This document shows positions 22,795 through 30,621 of a stretch of 64,000 bases of DNA, in pieces. Position numbers and translations under genes: made by a program. The number at the start of each line of letters is the position of its first letter. Position 1 is the stretch's first letter. The stretch spans positions 1,364,001 to 1,428,000 of the forward strand of contig NZ_CP016449.1 of assembly GCF_001713375.1 (NCBI RefSeq), read 5' to 3'. This DNA is from Hydrogenophaga sp. RAC07 (lineage in GTDB: Bacteria > Pseudomonadota > Gammaproteobacteria > Burkholderiales > Burkholderiaceae_C). The notes under the pieces were generated by a model, which was given only the letters and a program-made list of their open reading frames with translations, was not told where the DNA came from and did not search any database.

Positions 22795-23627
22795 GCGCCA
22801 CGGTCTGGGCCGAAGCGGCCTTTCTCGGTCTGGTGCAGGGGCTCACCGAATTCCTGCCGGTGTCGTCCAGCGCCCACCTGCGCATCCTGGGGCCGCTGTT
22901 GCCATCGGGCGGCGACCCCGGCGCGGCCTTCACCGCCATCACCCAGATCGGCACCGAAGCGGCGGTGTTGATCTACTTCCGCAAGGACATCCTGCGCATC
23001 CTGCAAGCCTGGTGGAAATCGTTGACACAAGCCGAGTGGCGCCGCGACCCCGATGCGCGCATGGGGTGGCTGATCCTGATCGGCACGCTGCCCATTGCGC
23101 TGCTGGGCCTGGCTTTCAAGGATGCGATTGAAGGCCGGCTGCGCAACCTCACGCTGACTGCCGTGATGCTGATCGTGTTCGGTGTGCTGCTGGCCATTGC
23201 GGAGCGCGTGGGCTCCAAGCAGCGCACGCTCAAGGAACTCTCCTGGAGCCATGGGCTGCTGTTCGGGCTGGCGCAGGCCATGGCGCTCATTCCGGGTGTG
23301 TCGCGCTCCGGTGGCACCATCACGGCCGGCCTGCTCATGGGCTACACCCGCGAGGCTGCGGCGCGTTACTCGTTCTTGCTGGCCATACCCGCCGTGATGG
23401 CCTCGGGCTTCTACCAGCTCTACCGCAGCTGGGAGGTGGGTAGCCCCATTGCCCCCGGCCCGACCGCACTGGCCACGCTGATCGCCTTCGTGGTGGGCTA
23501 CGGCGTGATCGTGTGGTTCCTGCGCCTGGTGTCGACCCGCGGCTACATGCCGTTTGTGGTGTACCGCGTGGCGCTGGGCTGCGTGGTGCTGGTGTTGCTG
23601 GCCACGGGCGTGTTGAGCGCCATCTGA
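22791..23627 (+). CDS. uppP: Undecaprenyl-diphosphatase UppP (BacA)
   Basis: UppP removes a phosphate from undecaprenyl diphosphate at the outer face of the inner membrane, recycling the lipid carrier for peptidoglycan; it also gives some bacitracin resistance. The 278-residue product has the family motifs [19 protein letters not shown] at about residues 10-28 and [19 protein letters not shown] near residue 167, with about seven helices. The GTG at 22791 is the start that matches family length; the open frame extends upstream to 22629 but that part is not conserved. Confidence 0.93.
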   Translation: MSATVWAEAAFLGLVQGLTEFLPVSSSAHLRILGPLLPSGGDPGAAFTAITQIGTEAAVLIYFRKDILRILQAWWKSLTQAEWRRDPDARMGWLILIGTLPIALLGLAFKDAIEGRLRNLTLTAVMLIVFGVLLAIAERVGSKQRTLKELSWSHGLLFGLAQAMALIPGVSRSGGTITAGLLMGYTREAAARYSFLLAIPAVMASGFYQLYRSWEVGSPIAPGPTALATLIAFVVGYGVIVWFLRLVSTRGYMPFVVYRVALGCVVLVLLATGVLSAI

Positions 23628-23642
23628 GCGAGGCGTCCGGCC

Positions 23643-24281
23643 TTGAGCTCGACCGACGTGGCCGTGCAGGCGCGGCAGGGCAACGTGCCGCTGTCGTTGG
23701 TCCTGTTCCGCCTGGCGAACGACAACAGCCGTGAACGCATCTCGGTGGGCGACCTGCTCGCCGCCCTGGGCGACCGCGCCATCGGTGCGCTCATGTTCTT
23801 TTTCGCGGCGCCCAACATCCTGCCGGTGCCACCGGGCGTGTCCACCTTGCTCGGAGCGCCCCTGCTGTTTCTCTCGGCCCAGCTCATGCTCGGCATGCGG
23901 CCTTGGTTGCCCGGTGTCATCACCCGGCGATCGATCTCGCGCGACGACCTCGCCACCCTGGTGCGGCGCATCGTGCCCTGGCTGGCCAAGGCCGAAAAGT
24001 TGCTCAAGCCGCGCGCCTCGGTGCTGGTGAGGCCACCGGTGGAGTATTTCGTGGGACTGGTGTGCCTGGTGCTGGCCGCCATCCTGATGCTGCCCGTGCC
24101 CCTGGGCAACACCTTGCCTGCGCTGGCCATCAGTCTGCTGGCGTTGGGCGTGCTGGAGCGCGACGGCGTGTGGATCGGCATCGGCTTGCTGGCCTCGGCG
24201 GTGGCGGGCGTTGTGGTCTCGGGCGTCGTCTGGGCCATGATCAAGGCCACCGTGTACCTGCTCGCCCGCTTGATGTCTTGA
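23643..24281 (+). CDS. ExoD-family exopolysaccharide synthesis membrane protein
   Basis: The 212-residue product has the ExoD pattern: a soluble N-terminus (RISVGDLLAALGDRAIGALM), then the segment FFAAPNILPVPPGVSTLLGAPLLFLSA split over the first helices and hydrophobic segments to the C-terminus. ExoD affects exopolysaccharide production and alkali tolerance in rhizobia; the biochemical role is not established. The start is a TTG at 23643, 15 bases after uppP, so the two are likely one transcription unit concerned with envelope polymers. Confidence 0.85.
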   Translation: MSSTDVAVQARQGNVPLSLVLFRLANDNSRERISVGDLLAALGDRAIGALMFFFAAPNILPVPPGVSTLLGAPLLFLSAQLMLGMRPWLPGVITRRSISRDDLATLVRRIVPWLAKAEKLLKPRASVLVRPPVEYFVGLVCLVLAAILMLPVPLGNTLPALAISLLALGVLERDGVWIGIGLLASAVAGVVVSGVVWAMIKATVYLLARLMS

Positions 24282-24338
24282 GCCACCGGCCGGGCCCCGG
24301 CCGCAGGGTTCTTCCACCCGATCCAACAAGCCACCGAA

Positions 24339-24410
24339 ATGTCAAAACCTTCCAACACCTTCGAGTGCAGCATGGAGAAGGCGATCTTTCCCAGCCGCAA
24401 GAGCGACTGA
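24339..24410 (+). CDS. Possible 23-codon small ORF
   Basis: Between exoD and the convergent exporter gene there is an ATG-initiated frame of 23 codons (MSKPSNTFECSMEKAIFPSR, then KSD) ending in TGA. It lacks a good ribosome site. Its composition is not obviously random, with a mixed soluble sequence and a Cys, but it has no recognisable family. It may be chance or the remnant of a gene end. Confidence 0.2.
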   Translation: MSKPSNTFECSMEKAIFPSRKSD

Positions 24411-24418
24411 CCTGCGGC

Positions 24419-25486
24419 TCAGTGCCGGTGCAGGTGGTGCGCGTCCGGCGCATGCGGGTGCTCGTGTTGCGTCGGGGCGTGCTGGTGCCAGTGGCTGTGC
24501 GTGCCGTGCGGCATGGGCTGGTGTGTGTGCAGGTGGTGGCCGTCGTCGTGTGAGTGGGCGTGTTCGTGCTCCAGCGCCTCGTGCGTGTGCGCATGGCTGT
24601 GGCGCTCCATCAGGTGCAGCAGCACGCCCAGCACCATGAGCCCACCACCCACCCCCATGAGTGCACTGCCCGAGCGTTCGCCCAGAACAAAGGCGCCCGC
24701 CGCTCCAATGAACGGGGCAAAGGCGAACACCGAGCCGGTGCGCGCTGCGCCAAAGCTGCGCTGCGCGAGCAGGTAGAAGCGCAGACTCAGGCCGTAGCCG
24801 GTGGCACCCACGGCCAGCAAGGCCAGTGCGTTGGTCCAGCCGGGCAGGGCTTCGCGCCACAAGAGGGCCAGCGCCACGGTGGCGCCGCAGCCCAGCAGCG
24901 CCTTGGCCCAGACCACCTGGCCAGGGTCTCGATCAGCCACGCCGCGCGAGAGTGTGTTGTCCACGCCCCAGGCCGCAGTGGCCAGCGCCACGGCCAGCAG
25001 GCCCAGCAGCTGCACCTGTCCCGCCAGGCCTTGCTCGACGACGAGCAACGCACCCCCGGCGAGCAGCAGCAACACGGCGCCGATCACGCGGCGGTCCATG
25101 GTTTCGCCAAACCAGCGCCAGGCCAGCACCGCTGTGAAGACTGCCTCACACGTGAGCATGAGCGAAGCGCTCGTGCCGCTGGTGCGCTGCAGCCCCCAGG
25201 CCAGCGCCACCGGCCCGATGACCGCGCCGCTGGCCGCCATGGCGAACAGGCGGGGCAGGTCGGTGCGGCGCAGCTGCGCCTCACGTCGGGCGGGCTGGCG
25301 CAGCAGCAGCGCCACCAGCGCCGCCCCGGCGTAGAGCAGCGCCGCCGTGCTGAACGGGCCGACACCCGTCCCGAAGCGTTGCACCAGCGGCGTGCTCAGA
25401 CCAAACAGCACCGCAGCCACCAGGGCCAGCAGGCCGCCGCGCAGGGCAGGGGAGAGCGGTGCGGGAGAACGTGGGTTGTGGGTCAT
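24419..25486 (-). CDS. DMT/EamA-family transporter with histidine-rich C-terminal tail
   Basis: The 355-residue product has ten hydrophobic helices arranged as two EamA repeats (about residues 15-145 and 155-290), the layout of drug/metabolite exporters. The last 60 residues are a soluble tail very rich in histidine (HSHAHTHEALEHEHAHSHDD and onward, more than 20 His), which should bind divalent metal ions such as Ni, Zn or Co. Such tails occur in metal efflux proteins, so metal export or metal sensing by this exporter is plausible. The substrate cannot be assigned from the EamA domains alone. Confidence 0.8.
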   Translation of the reverse strand: MTHNPRSPAPLSPALRGGLLALVAAVLFGLSTPLVQRFGTGVGPFSTAALLYAGAALVALLLRQPARREAQLRRTDLPRLFAMAASGAVIGPVALAWGLQRTSGTSASLMLTCEAVFTAVLAWRWFGETMDRRVIGAVLLLLAGGALLVVEQGLAGQVQLLGLLAVALATAAWGVDNTLSRGVADRDPGQVVWAKALLGCGATVALALLWREALPGWTNALALLAVGATGYGLSLRFYLLAQRSFGAARTGSVFAFAPFIGAAGAFVLGERSGSALMGVGGGLMVLGVLLHLMERHSHAHTHEALEHEHAHSHDDGHHLHTHQPMPHGTHSHWHQHAPTQHEHPHAPDAHHLHRH

Positions 25487-25584
25487 GGCGAGAAGCAGCG
25501 GAACGACGTGCCCAGCGTATGCCAGCGCACCGACTTTGTGGCCAACAAGCGGTGATGCTCGGTGTCTTTCACTGGGGGATTCTC

Positions 25585-25797
25585 ATGGCACAAAAAGCAC
25601 TCATCGTCGGCAAGGTCGAGTTCCGCAGTGGCGACGGCCCGAATGTGGCCATTCGCCCCGGTCCGGTGGACCTGAACCGCGGCATCAACGACGTGACCTT
25701 GAGCTGGACCGACGAGGACACGCACGGCTCTGCAGCCATTCCATTGGCCGACTTCAAACGCTACGTGGCCGAGGGGCTCATCAAGCTGGACGCCTGA
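25585..25797 (+). CDS. Small conserved-looking protein, unknown function
   Basis: The 70-residue product (starts MAQKALIVGKVEFRSGDGP) has no signal peptide or membrane segment and looks like a compact beta-rich protein. The ATG at 25585 is preceded by a strong GGGGGA ribosome site, and the reading frame has a normal codon pattern. The frame stays open upstream to 25459 but without a start signal. I do not recognise the family; its neighbours are metal-related on both sides but run in the other direction. Confidence 0.6.
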   Translation: MAQKALIVGKVEFRSGDGPNVAIRPGPVDLNRGINDVTLSWTDEDTHGSAAIPLADFKRYVAEGLIKLDA

Positions 25798-25818
25798 AGT
25801 CGGCGTCGGCAACAGCCA

Positions 25819-26448
25819 TCAGATCGCCCGCTTGATGTCGCTGTACGTGCCACGCGTGCGCAGCACCAGGGTCACGTCGGCCCGGCCCCGGTTGCGCCAG
25901 TACCAGCCGTGGTTGCCCGTGAAGGCCGCGACCAGAGCGCCTTCGTCGGCCGGAACACCGCGCCCCTTTTCGTAGCTGATGGAGCGGCCACCTCCGTCGC
26001 CGTGCGTGTCGAAATTGACCGCGCCTCCTTCCACCACCCAGCTGAATTCGGCCTTGTCGCCTTCGCGCATGCGCAGTTTGATTTCGGCGCCTTCTCCCGG
26101 GGCGAGCGTCACGCGCATCTCGTCGCGCCAGGGTGCTGCCTGCTCCGCGTCAACGACAGGCGCTGGCGCCTGGGGCGTTGCAGTGGCCGCCGGGGCCGGC
26201 GCCGGCGCCACCGCAGCTGTCGGCGTTGCCGCGTCCGCTTCGGCCTCTGCAGCCAGTTGCTGTTTGATCTCGCCCATCTCGGTCAACCGCAGCACACGCC
26301 CGATGCCGGTGGGGTCGATGCCGTACTCGGCCGGCAGTACGACGGCGATCAGCAGGACGGTGGCCGAGAGGGCGGCCAGCAGGGTGGAGCGCAGCAGTTG
26401 CCGGGACGTCGGCAGGTCTGAAGGCGGTGGGGTGTTGCTGTTGTACAT
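25819..26448 (-). CDS. Membrane-anchored periplasmic protein, partner of HupE-like protein
   Basis: The 209-residue product has a short cytoplasmic N-terminus, one helix at about residues 18-40 (LRSTLLAALSATVLLIAVVL), an Ala/Pro-rich linker (about residues 75-105) and a C-terminal beta-rich periplasmic domain (MRVTLAPGEGAEIKLRMREG to YSDIKRAI). It is placed directly after the HupE-like gene; a GTG at 26472 overlaps the hupE stop by GTGA and would add eight residues, so coupling is likely. Proteins of this layout are found beside HupE/UreJ genes, but their function is not known to me. Confidence 0.7.
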   Translation of the reverse strand: MYNSNTPPPSDLPTSRQLLRSTLLAALSATVLLIAVVLPAEYGIDPTGIGRVLRLTEMGEIKQQLAAEAEADAATPTAAVAPAPAPAATATPQAPAPVVDAEQAAPWRDEMRVTLAPGEGAEIKLRMREGDKAEFSWVVEGGAVNFDTHGDGGGRSISYEKGRGVPADEGALVAAFTGNHGWYWRNRGRADVTLVLRTRGTYSDIKRAI

Positions 26449-26468
26449 GGTCGAAAGATCCCTGGGTG

Positions 26469-27182
26469 TCACGACACGAAGTAGCCGGTGAGCTGCATGC
26501 CCACCAGGACGAAGCCCGCGCTCATCATGGCGACGTTGGCGGTGTACGCATGGCGCACAAAGCCGGGTGTGCGCCGCCAGAAGCCCATGCCGATCAGGAT
26601 GACGGCGAGCGCCAGCAGCTGGCCGATCTCCACGCCGACGTTGAACGCCAGCAGGTTGGGCACCAGGCCATCGGGCGAGATCCCGTACTCCAGAATCTTG
26701 GTCGCCAGACCAAAGCCGTGGAACAGGCCGAACACCAGTGTGGCCACGCGCGTGTCGGGCTGGAAGCCCAGCCAGCGCTGAAAGGCTCCGAGGTTGTCGA
26801 GCGCCTTGTAGACCACCGACAAGCCGATGATCGCGTCGATGAGGTGGCTGTTGATCCCGACGTTGAAATACACGCCCAGGAGCATGGTGGTGGAGTGACC
26901 CAGCGCAAACAGGCTCACATACAGGCCGATGTGCGAGAGCCGGTACAGAAAGAAGATCACCCCGAACAGGAACAGCAGGTGGTCGTAGCCGGTCACCATG
27001 TGCTTGGCACCCAGGTACATGAAGGGCAGCAGGTTGACGCCAGAGATTTCCTGGATGTATCCCTTGTCGCCCTCGGTCACCGCGTGGGCCAGGGCCTCAC
27101 TGGAGCCAACAAGCAGCGCGAGAAAAAACACCAGCACAAGCATCGGTTGCCCGAGCCCCGCCTTGCATGGATGCCTGCTCAT
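26469..27182 (-). CDS. HupE/UreJ-family membrane protein (putative metal transporter)
   Basis: The 237-residue product has an N-terminal signal-like helix, a conserved H-rich loop (GAKHMVTGYDHLLFLFGVIF) and HxTTM, FGLFHGFGLA motifs in later helices, all typical of HupE/UreJ proteins, which are thought to be nickel or cobalt permeases linked to hydrogenase or urease. No hydrogenase or urease gene is near. Instead its ATG at 27182 overlaps the stop of cadR (ATGA), so it is cotranscribed with a Cd/Pb-type MerR regulator, which points to handling of divalent metal ions. Confidence 0.83.
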   Translation of the reverse strand: MSRHPCKAGLGQPMLVLVFFLALLVGSSEALAHAVTEGDKGYIQEISGVNLLPFMYLGAKHMVTGYDHLLFLFGVIFFLYRLSHIGLYVSLFALGHSTTMLLGVYFNVGINSHLIDAIIGLSVVYKALDNLGAFQRWLGFQPDTRVATLVFGLFHGFGLATKILEYGISPDGLVPNLLAFNVGVEIGQLLALAVILIGMGFWRRTPGFVRHAYTANVAMMSAGFVLVGMQLTGYFVS

Positions 27183-27604
27183 GGTGCTGCGTGGCAGGCA
27201 CACGCCTCGCCGTGTGCCGCCGACACCAGTTCGTCCAGGATGCCGCAGTGCCCCTCGTGCTTGCCAGAGCAGCGCGCCCGCAACTGCAGGAGTTGTTTCT
27301 CCAGCGCACGCATGCTCTTGAGCCGCGCGCGAACGCGCGCCAGTTGTTCATCCACCAGCAGGTCCACGTCGCTGCAATCGGCCAGCGGCGCATCCACAAA
27401 ACCCAGCAGCCGGCTCACATCGGCCAGCGGCATGTCCAGCGCGCGGCAGTGGCGAATGAAGGACAGGCGCTCCAGGTGCTCGGCTGCGTAGTCGCGGTAG
27501 CCGTTGTCGCGCCGCGCCGGCTCGGGCAGCAGGCCCTGTTTTTCGTAGTAGCGGATGGTTTCCACATCCACGCCCGTGGCGCGGGCCAGTTCCTTGATCT
27601 GCAT
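27179..27604 (-). CDS. cadR: MerR-family Cd(II)/Pb(II)-responsive regulator CadR
   Basis: The 141-residue product has the MerR winged helix at the N-terminus (MQIKELARATGVDVETIRYY), a long dimerisation helix, and metal-binding residues: the cysteine in DAPLADCSDVD, then CSGKHEGHCGIL, and the His/Cys-rich tail HGEACACHAAP, as in CadR/PbrR proteins. Proteins of this class sit on a promoter with an over-long spacer and activate it on binding metal. The divergent promoter at 27633-27663 has that structure. The stop overlaps the HupE-like gene. Confidence 0.92.
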   Translation of the reverse strand: MQIKELARATGVDVETIRYYEKQGLLPEPARRDNGYRDYAAEHLERLSFIRHCRALDMPLADVSRLLGFVDAPLADCSDVDLLVDEQLARVRARLKSMRALEKQLLQLRARCSGKHEGHCGILDELVSAAHGEACACHAAP

Positions 27605-27632
27605 GTTGAAGCCCTTCGGTCAAACCCGTGGT

Positions 27633-27663
27633 TGACACTGTAGCGGCTCCAGGGTTTCCAATG
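27633..27663 (+). promoter_or_regulatory. MerR-type promoter/operator for the divergent cation transporter
   Basis: TTGACA at 27633-27638 and TCCAAT at 27658-27663 form -35 and -10 elements separated by 19 bases, the long spacer that MerR-family activators correct. The spacer contains an imperfect dyad CTGTAGCGGCTCCAG that resembles known CadR/PbrR sites (ACCCTATAGTGGCTACAGGGT-like). It lies between cadR and the transporter start at 27685, the expected place. Confidence 0.7.
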
Positions 27664-27684
27664 CAGGCATCGAAAGGAAAAACC

Positions 27685-28338
27685 ATGTCCGCCCATTGCT
27701 GTGACCACGACACCCCCAAGCTTGATGCCATCGTCAACCTGCCTCGCTACCGCAAGATCCTGTGGATTGCGCTGATCGTCAACGCCGCCATGTTCCTCAT
27801 CGAGATCGGCGCGGGCCTGCAGGCCGGTTCGCTGTCGCTGCTGGCCGACGCCGTGGACTTTGCGGGCGACGCCCTCAACTACGCCGTGTCGCTCGCCGTG
27901 CTGGCGTCTGCCCTGGCCTGGCGCGCGCGCGCGGCCATGCTCAAGGCGGTGAGCATGATGGGCTTTGGCCTCTATGTGCTGGGCGCCGCGGTGTGGGCCG
28001 TGTGGCAGGGCGGCGTGCCGCAGGCCGTGACCATGGGCGCGGTGGCGCTGCTGGCGTTGGTGGCCAATGTGGCTGTGGCGTGGATGCTCTACGCGTTTCG
28101 CGAAGGCGACGCCAACATGCGCAGCGTGTGGCTGTGCTCGCGCAACGACGCCATCGGCAACGTCGCGGTGTTCATGGCCGCGCTCGGCGTGTTCGGCACC
28201 GGCTCCGCCTGGCCCGACCTCCTGGTGGCCAGCCTGATGGCCGCGCTCGCGCTGCACGGCGGGTGGACGGTGATGCGGCAGGCGAAGGGCGAGCTGGGTG
28301 AGGACGCCGGCAAGGACCACCATGGTCACGTTCACTGA
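27685..28338 (+). CDS. Cation diffusion facilitator-type transporter
   Basis: The 217-residue product starts with a Cys/His-rich segment (MSAHCCDHDTPKLDAI) and has about six helices, with the CDF-type metal site pattern: SLLADAVDFAGDALNYAVSL in helix II and SRNDAIGNVAVFMAALGV in helix V. It ends in DHHGHVH and lacks the long cytoplasmic domain of full CDF proteins. Export of Cd, Zn or Co in exchange for protons is expected. GAAAGGAAA precedes the ATG. It is divergent from cadR and should be its target. Confidence 0.87.
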   Translation: MSAHCCDHDTPKLDAIVNLPRYRKILWIALIVNAAMFLIEIGAGLQAGSLSLLADAVDFAGDALNYAVSLAVLASALAWRARAAMLKAVSMMGFGLYVLGAAVWAVWQGGVPQAVTMGAVALLALVANVAVAWMLYAFREGDANMRSVWLCSRNDAIGNVAVFMAALGVFGTGSAWPDLLVASLMAALALHGGWTVMRQAKGELGEDAGKDHHGHVH

Positions 28339-28369
28339 GCGACCCCGGCCGATGCGATGAGCATCCTGT

Positions 28370-28391
28370 CGATGGCTGCGCAGGGCCATCG
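28370..28391. terminator. Stem-loop between two convergent genes (weak terminator)
   Basis: CGATGGC and GCCATCG form a perfect 7-base stem with an 8-base loop in the short gap between the convergent cation transporter and LysE-family genes. There is no following run of T on either strand, so if it ends transcription it does so weakly. Confidence 0.35.
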
Positions 28392-28408
28392 CCTGTGCCT
28401 GGGAGCCC

Positions 28409-29059
28409 TCAGGTGCTGGGGAAGGCGTGGCGCACCAGCAGCGCTGCCAGCACCCACATGGTCACACCGATCAGCCCGTCCAGCACCCGCCATGCCTTCG
28501 GACGCGCAAACCAGGGCGCCAGCCAGCGTGCGCCGAAACCGAGCAGCCCGAACCAGACCAGGCTGGCCGTGCTCGCGCCGGCCACGAACCAGCCACGCAG
28601 GGACGCTGGCTGCTGCGCACCGATGCTGCCCACCAGCAGCACCGTGTCCAGGTAGACGTGGGGATTGAGCAGCGTGAACGCCGCCGCCTGCGCCACTGCC
28701 GCGCCGCGGCTGAACGTCTCGCCGCCCTCGGACGCCTTCAGAAGCTGCGGGTTGCGCGCTCGACGCAGGGCCAGCCACCCGTAGACCGCCAGAAACGCCG
28801 CGCCGGCGAGCGCCAGCGCACGTGCGATGCCGGGGCTGTCTGCCAGGGCCTGTGCCATGCCCAGCACGCCCGCCATGATCAGCACGGCGTCTGCCACCGC
28901 ACAGAACATCACCACACTGCCCACATGTTCGCGGCGAAGTCCCTGGCGCAGCACAAAGGCGTTCTGCGCGCCAATGGCCACGATGAGTCCGAGGCTCAGG
29001 AACAGGCCCTGCATGAAGACCGGACCCGCGCCGGACAAGCTGGAAAAAAACGTCGTCAT
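28409..29059 (-). CDS. LysE/ArgO-family amino-acid exporter
   Basis: The 216-residue product has six helices and the LysE-family sequence GLFLSLGLIVAIGAQNAFVLRQGLRR near its start, plus FTLLNPHVYLDTVLLVGSIG in the middle. ArgO and LysE export arginine or lysine. The ATG at 29059 is chosen because the family begins there. ArgO is usually next to a LysR-type regulator ArgP/LysG; here the upstream neighbour is an IclR gene on the same strand, so control is unclear. Confidence 0.88.
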   Translation of the reverse strand: MTTFFSSLSGAGPVFMQGLFLSLGLIVAIGAQNAFVLRQGLRREHVGSVVMFCAVADAVLIMAGVLGMAQALADSPGIARALALAGAAFLAVYGWLALRRARNPQLLKASEGGETFSRGAAVAQAAAFTLLNPHVYLDTVLLVGSIGAQQPASLRGWFVAGASTASLVWFGLLGFGARWLAPWFARPKAWRVLDGLIGVTMWVLAALLVRHAFPST

Positions 29060-29111
29060 GCGGCGAGGTTGCCAGCTCGTTTGCGTGAGGGAAAACCAGG
29101 GAGGATGACCC

Positions 29112-29906
29112 TCAGCCCTTGCCCAGCGGAGGTCGGCCGAACAGGTTGGAGGCATTGCTGATGGGCCCGAGTTCGGCCGCGGCGGCGAGCAATGCGGGCG
29201 CGAGGTTCTGCATGACGTCCATGGTGAGGCGCTGGCGCGGCCCGGCGATGCTGATGACGCCGATGGCTTCCTTGCGACGCAACACCGGTGCGGCCATGGC
29301 GTTCATGCCGGGGGCGAACACTTCGTCGATCATGGCGCAGCCGCGCACGCGCGCAGCGTGCAGAAAGCCCAGCAGCGACTTGATGGTGGTCGGCGCCTTG
29401 GGTCCGTAGTCCTTCTGCGCCCCGAAGCCTTGCCGTGCCACCAGTTCGAGCGCGCGCTCGTCGCTCAGCGTGAGCAGCCAGGCGTGACCGGACGCGGTGC
29501 ATGAGAGGCGCGCTTCCATGCCCATGTCGGGGTCGTATCGGATGCCTTGCTGCCGTGTGCCCTGGGCCTTGGCCACCCAGATCAGACGCTCGTCGTCCAC
29601 GATCGACAGCCGCACGAGCTCGCCCGATTGCTGCGCCAGCCGCTCCAGCAGCGGCTCGGCAATGTCGACGATGCCCGCGTGGCTGAGATACCCCAAGCCG
29701 AGCGAGACCACCTTGGTCGTGAGTTGGTAGTCACCCTGTTTGCGTTTCTGCCGCACATAGCCACAGTGCTGCAGGTCACCCAGCAGGCGATGACAGGCGC
29801 TCGGGGGAATGTCGAGGTCTTGCGCCATGAGGGCCAGGGGCAAACCGTCGGGATTGCGTGAGAGGTGTTCCAGCAGCGCAAGGCCGCGGTCGAGGGCAAG
29901 GTTCAT
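29112..29906 (-). CDS. IclR-family transcriptional regulator
   Basis: The 264-residue product has an N-terminal winged helix (ALDRGLALLEHLSRNPDGLP, then DIPPSACHRLLGDLQHCGYV) and a GAF-like effector domain with the family segments GMEARLSCTASGHAWLLTLS and APVLRRKEAIGVISIAGPR. It is divergent from the dehydroquinase-like/TRAP operon, and an unusual double palindrome lies in the gap close to its start, so it very probably controls both itself and that operon in response to the transported compound or a product. Confidence 0.9.
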   Translation of the reverse strand: MNLALDRGLALLEHLSRNPDGLPLALMAQDLDIPPSACHRLLGDLQHCGYVRQKRKQGDYQLTTKVVSLGLGYLSHAGIVDIAEPLLERLAQQSGELVRLSIVDDERLIWVAKAQGTRQQGIRYDPDMGMEARLSCTASGHAWLLTLSDERALELVARQGFGAQKDYGPKAPTTIKSLLGFLHAARVRGCAMIDEVFAPGMNAMAAPVLRRKEAIGVISIAGPRQRLTMDVMQNLAPALLAAAAELGPISNASNLFGRPPLGKG

Positions 29907-29923
29907 GGATAATTTCTTGATGT

Positions 29924-29954
29924 GGAAAGACTTTCCAATTTGGAAAGTCTTTCC
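29924..29954. promoter_or_regulatory. Double palindromic operator, presumed IclR site
   Basis: Two 13-base palindromes, GGAAAGACTTTCC (29924-29936) and GGAAAGTCTTTCC (29942-29954), are separated by AATTT and are mirror images of each other, so that the whole 31 bases is itself a nearly perfect palindrome. It lies 18 bases upstream of the IclR gene start. IclR proteins bind such sites as pairs of dimers; I infer that this is the operator from position and symmetry. Confidence 0.75.
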
Positions 29955-30110
29955 TGAACCGGGGCAAGAATCGGATCGAAGACACGGCGTCACCAAGTTC
30001 CCGGTGATTCCGACACGACAAATCTGGAGACAAATGTAGGGCCAAGCCCACGACACGCCAAGCCGCCGTATCAGGCGGGCTTGCCCGAACGCACCCACGA
30101 CCGCACCACC

Positions 30111-30563
30111 ATGACCCACACCGTCTTCATCCTCAACGGCCCCAACCTCAACTTGTTGGGCATCCGCGAACCGCATCTGTATGGCCACACGACGCTGGCC
30201 CAGATCGAACAGCGCTGCCGTGCGGTGACCGCCGAACTTGGCCTGCAGTGCGAGTTTCGGCAGTCCAACCACGAAGGCGTGCTGATCGATTGGGTGCAGG
30301 AAGCGCGTGCCCTGGGCGCCTCGGTGGTCATCAATCCCGCAGGCCTGTCGTTTCGCTCGATTCCCCTGCTTGACGCGCTCAAGACCCTGGACCAGCCGGT
30401 GATGGAGGTGCATCTCACCAACATCCACCGCCGCGAAGCGCTGTACCAGCAGTCGATCATCTCGCTGGGCGCCACCGGCGTGATCTGCGGACTCGGTCCG
30501 TTGGGCTACGAACTTGCGCTGCGCGCAGTCAGCGAGCACGTCAAGTCCACCGCAACGACATGA
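30111..30563 (+). CDS. aroQ: Type II 3-dehydroquinate dehydratase-like protein, divergent
   Basis: The 150-residue product has the length and fold of type II dehydroquinases: LNGPNLNLLGIREPHLYG with the catalytic Arg and Tyr, SNHEGVLIDWVQEA, and EVHLTNIHRRE with the catalytic His. Two substrate-contacting residues are changed against the M. tuberculosis enzyme as I remember it: the His of LTHTS is Phe here (GLSFRS), and the Arg of the FRRHS region is Tyr (ALYQQS). Its position in a TRAP-transporter operon behind an IclR operator points to catabolism of a cyclohexane-type acid such as quinate or a relative, not aromatic amino-acid synthesis. The ATG at 30111 is chosen; an upstream in-frame start exists at 30081. 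Confidence 0.82.
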   Translation: MTHTVFILNGPNLNLLGIREPHLYGHTTLAQIEQRCRAVTAELGLQCEFRQSNHEGVLIDWVQEARALGASVVINPAGLSFRSIPLLDALKTLDQPVMEVHLTNIHRREALYQQSIISLGATGVICGLGPLGYELALRAVSEHVKSTATT

Positions 30564-30621
30564 TCACGCGCCCCGGTTTCATCTGCTTTTCCCGCCAACG
30601 ATACCCACAGGAGACAACACC

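Noticed and set aside
22704..24329. 541-codon - strand open frame across uppP and exoD
   Set aside because: The + strand has two clear membrane protein genes; the - strand frame is rich in His, Gln and Arg and has no recognisable domain.
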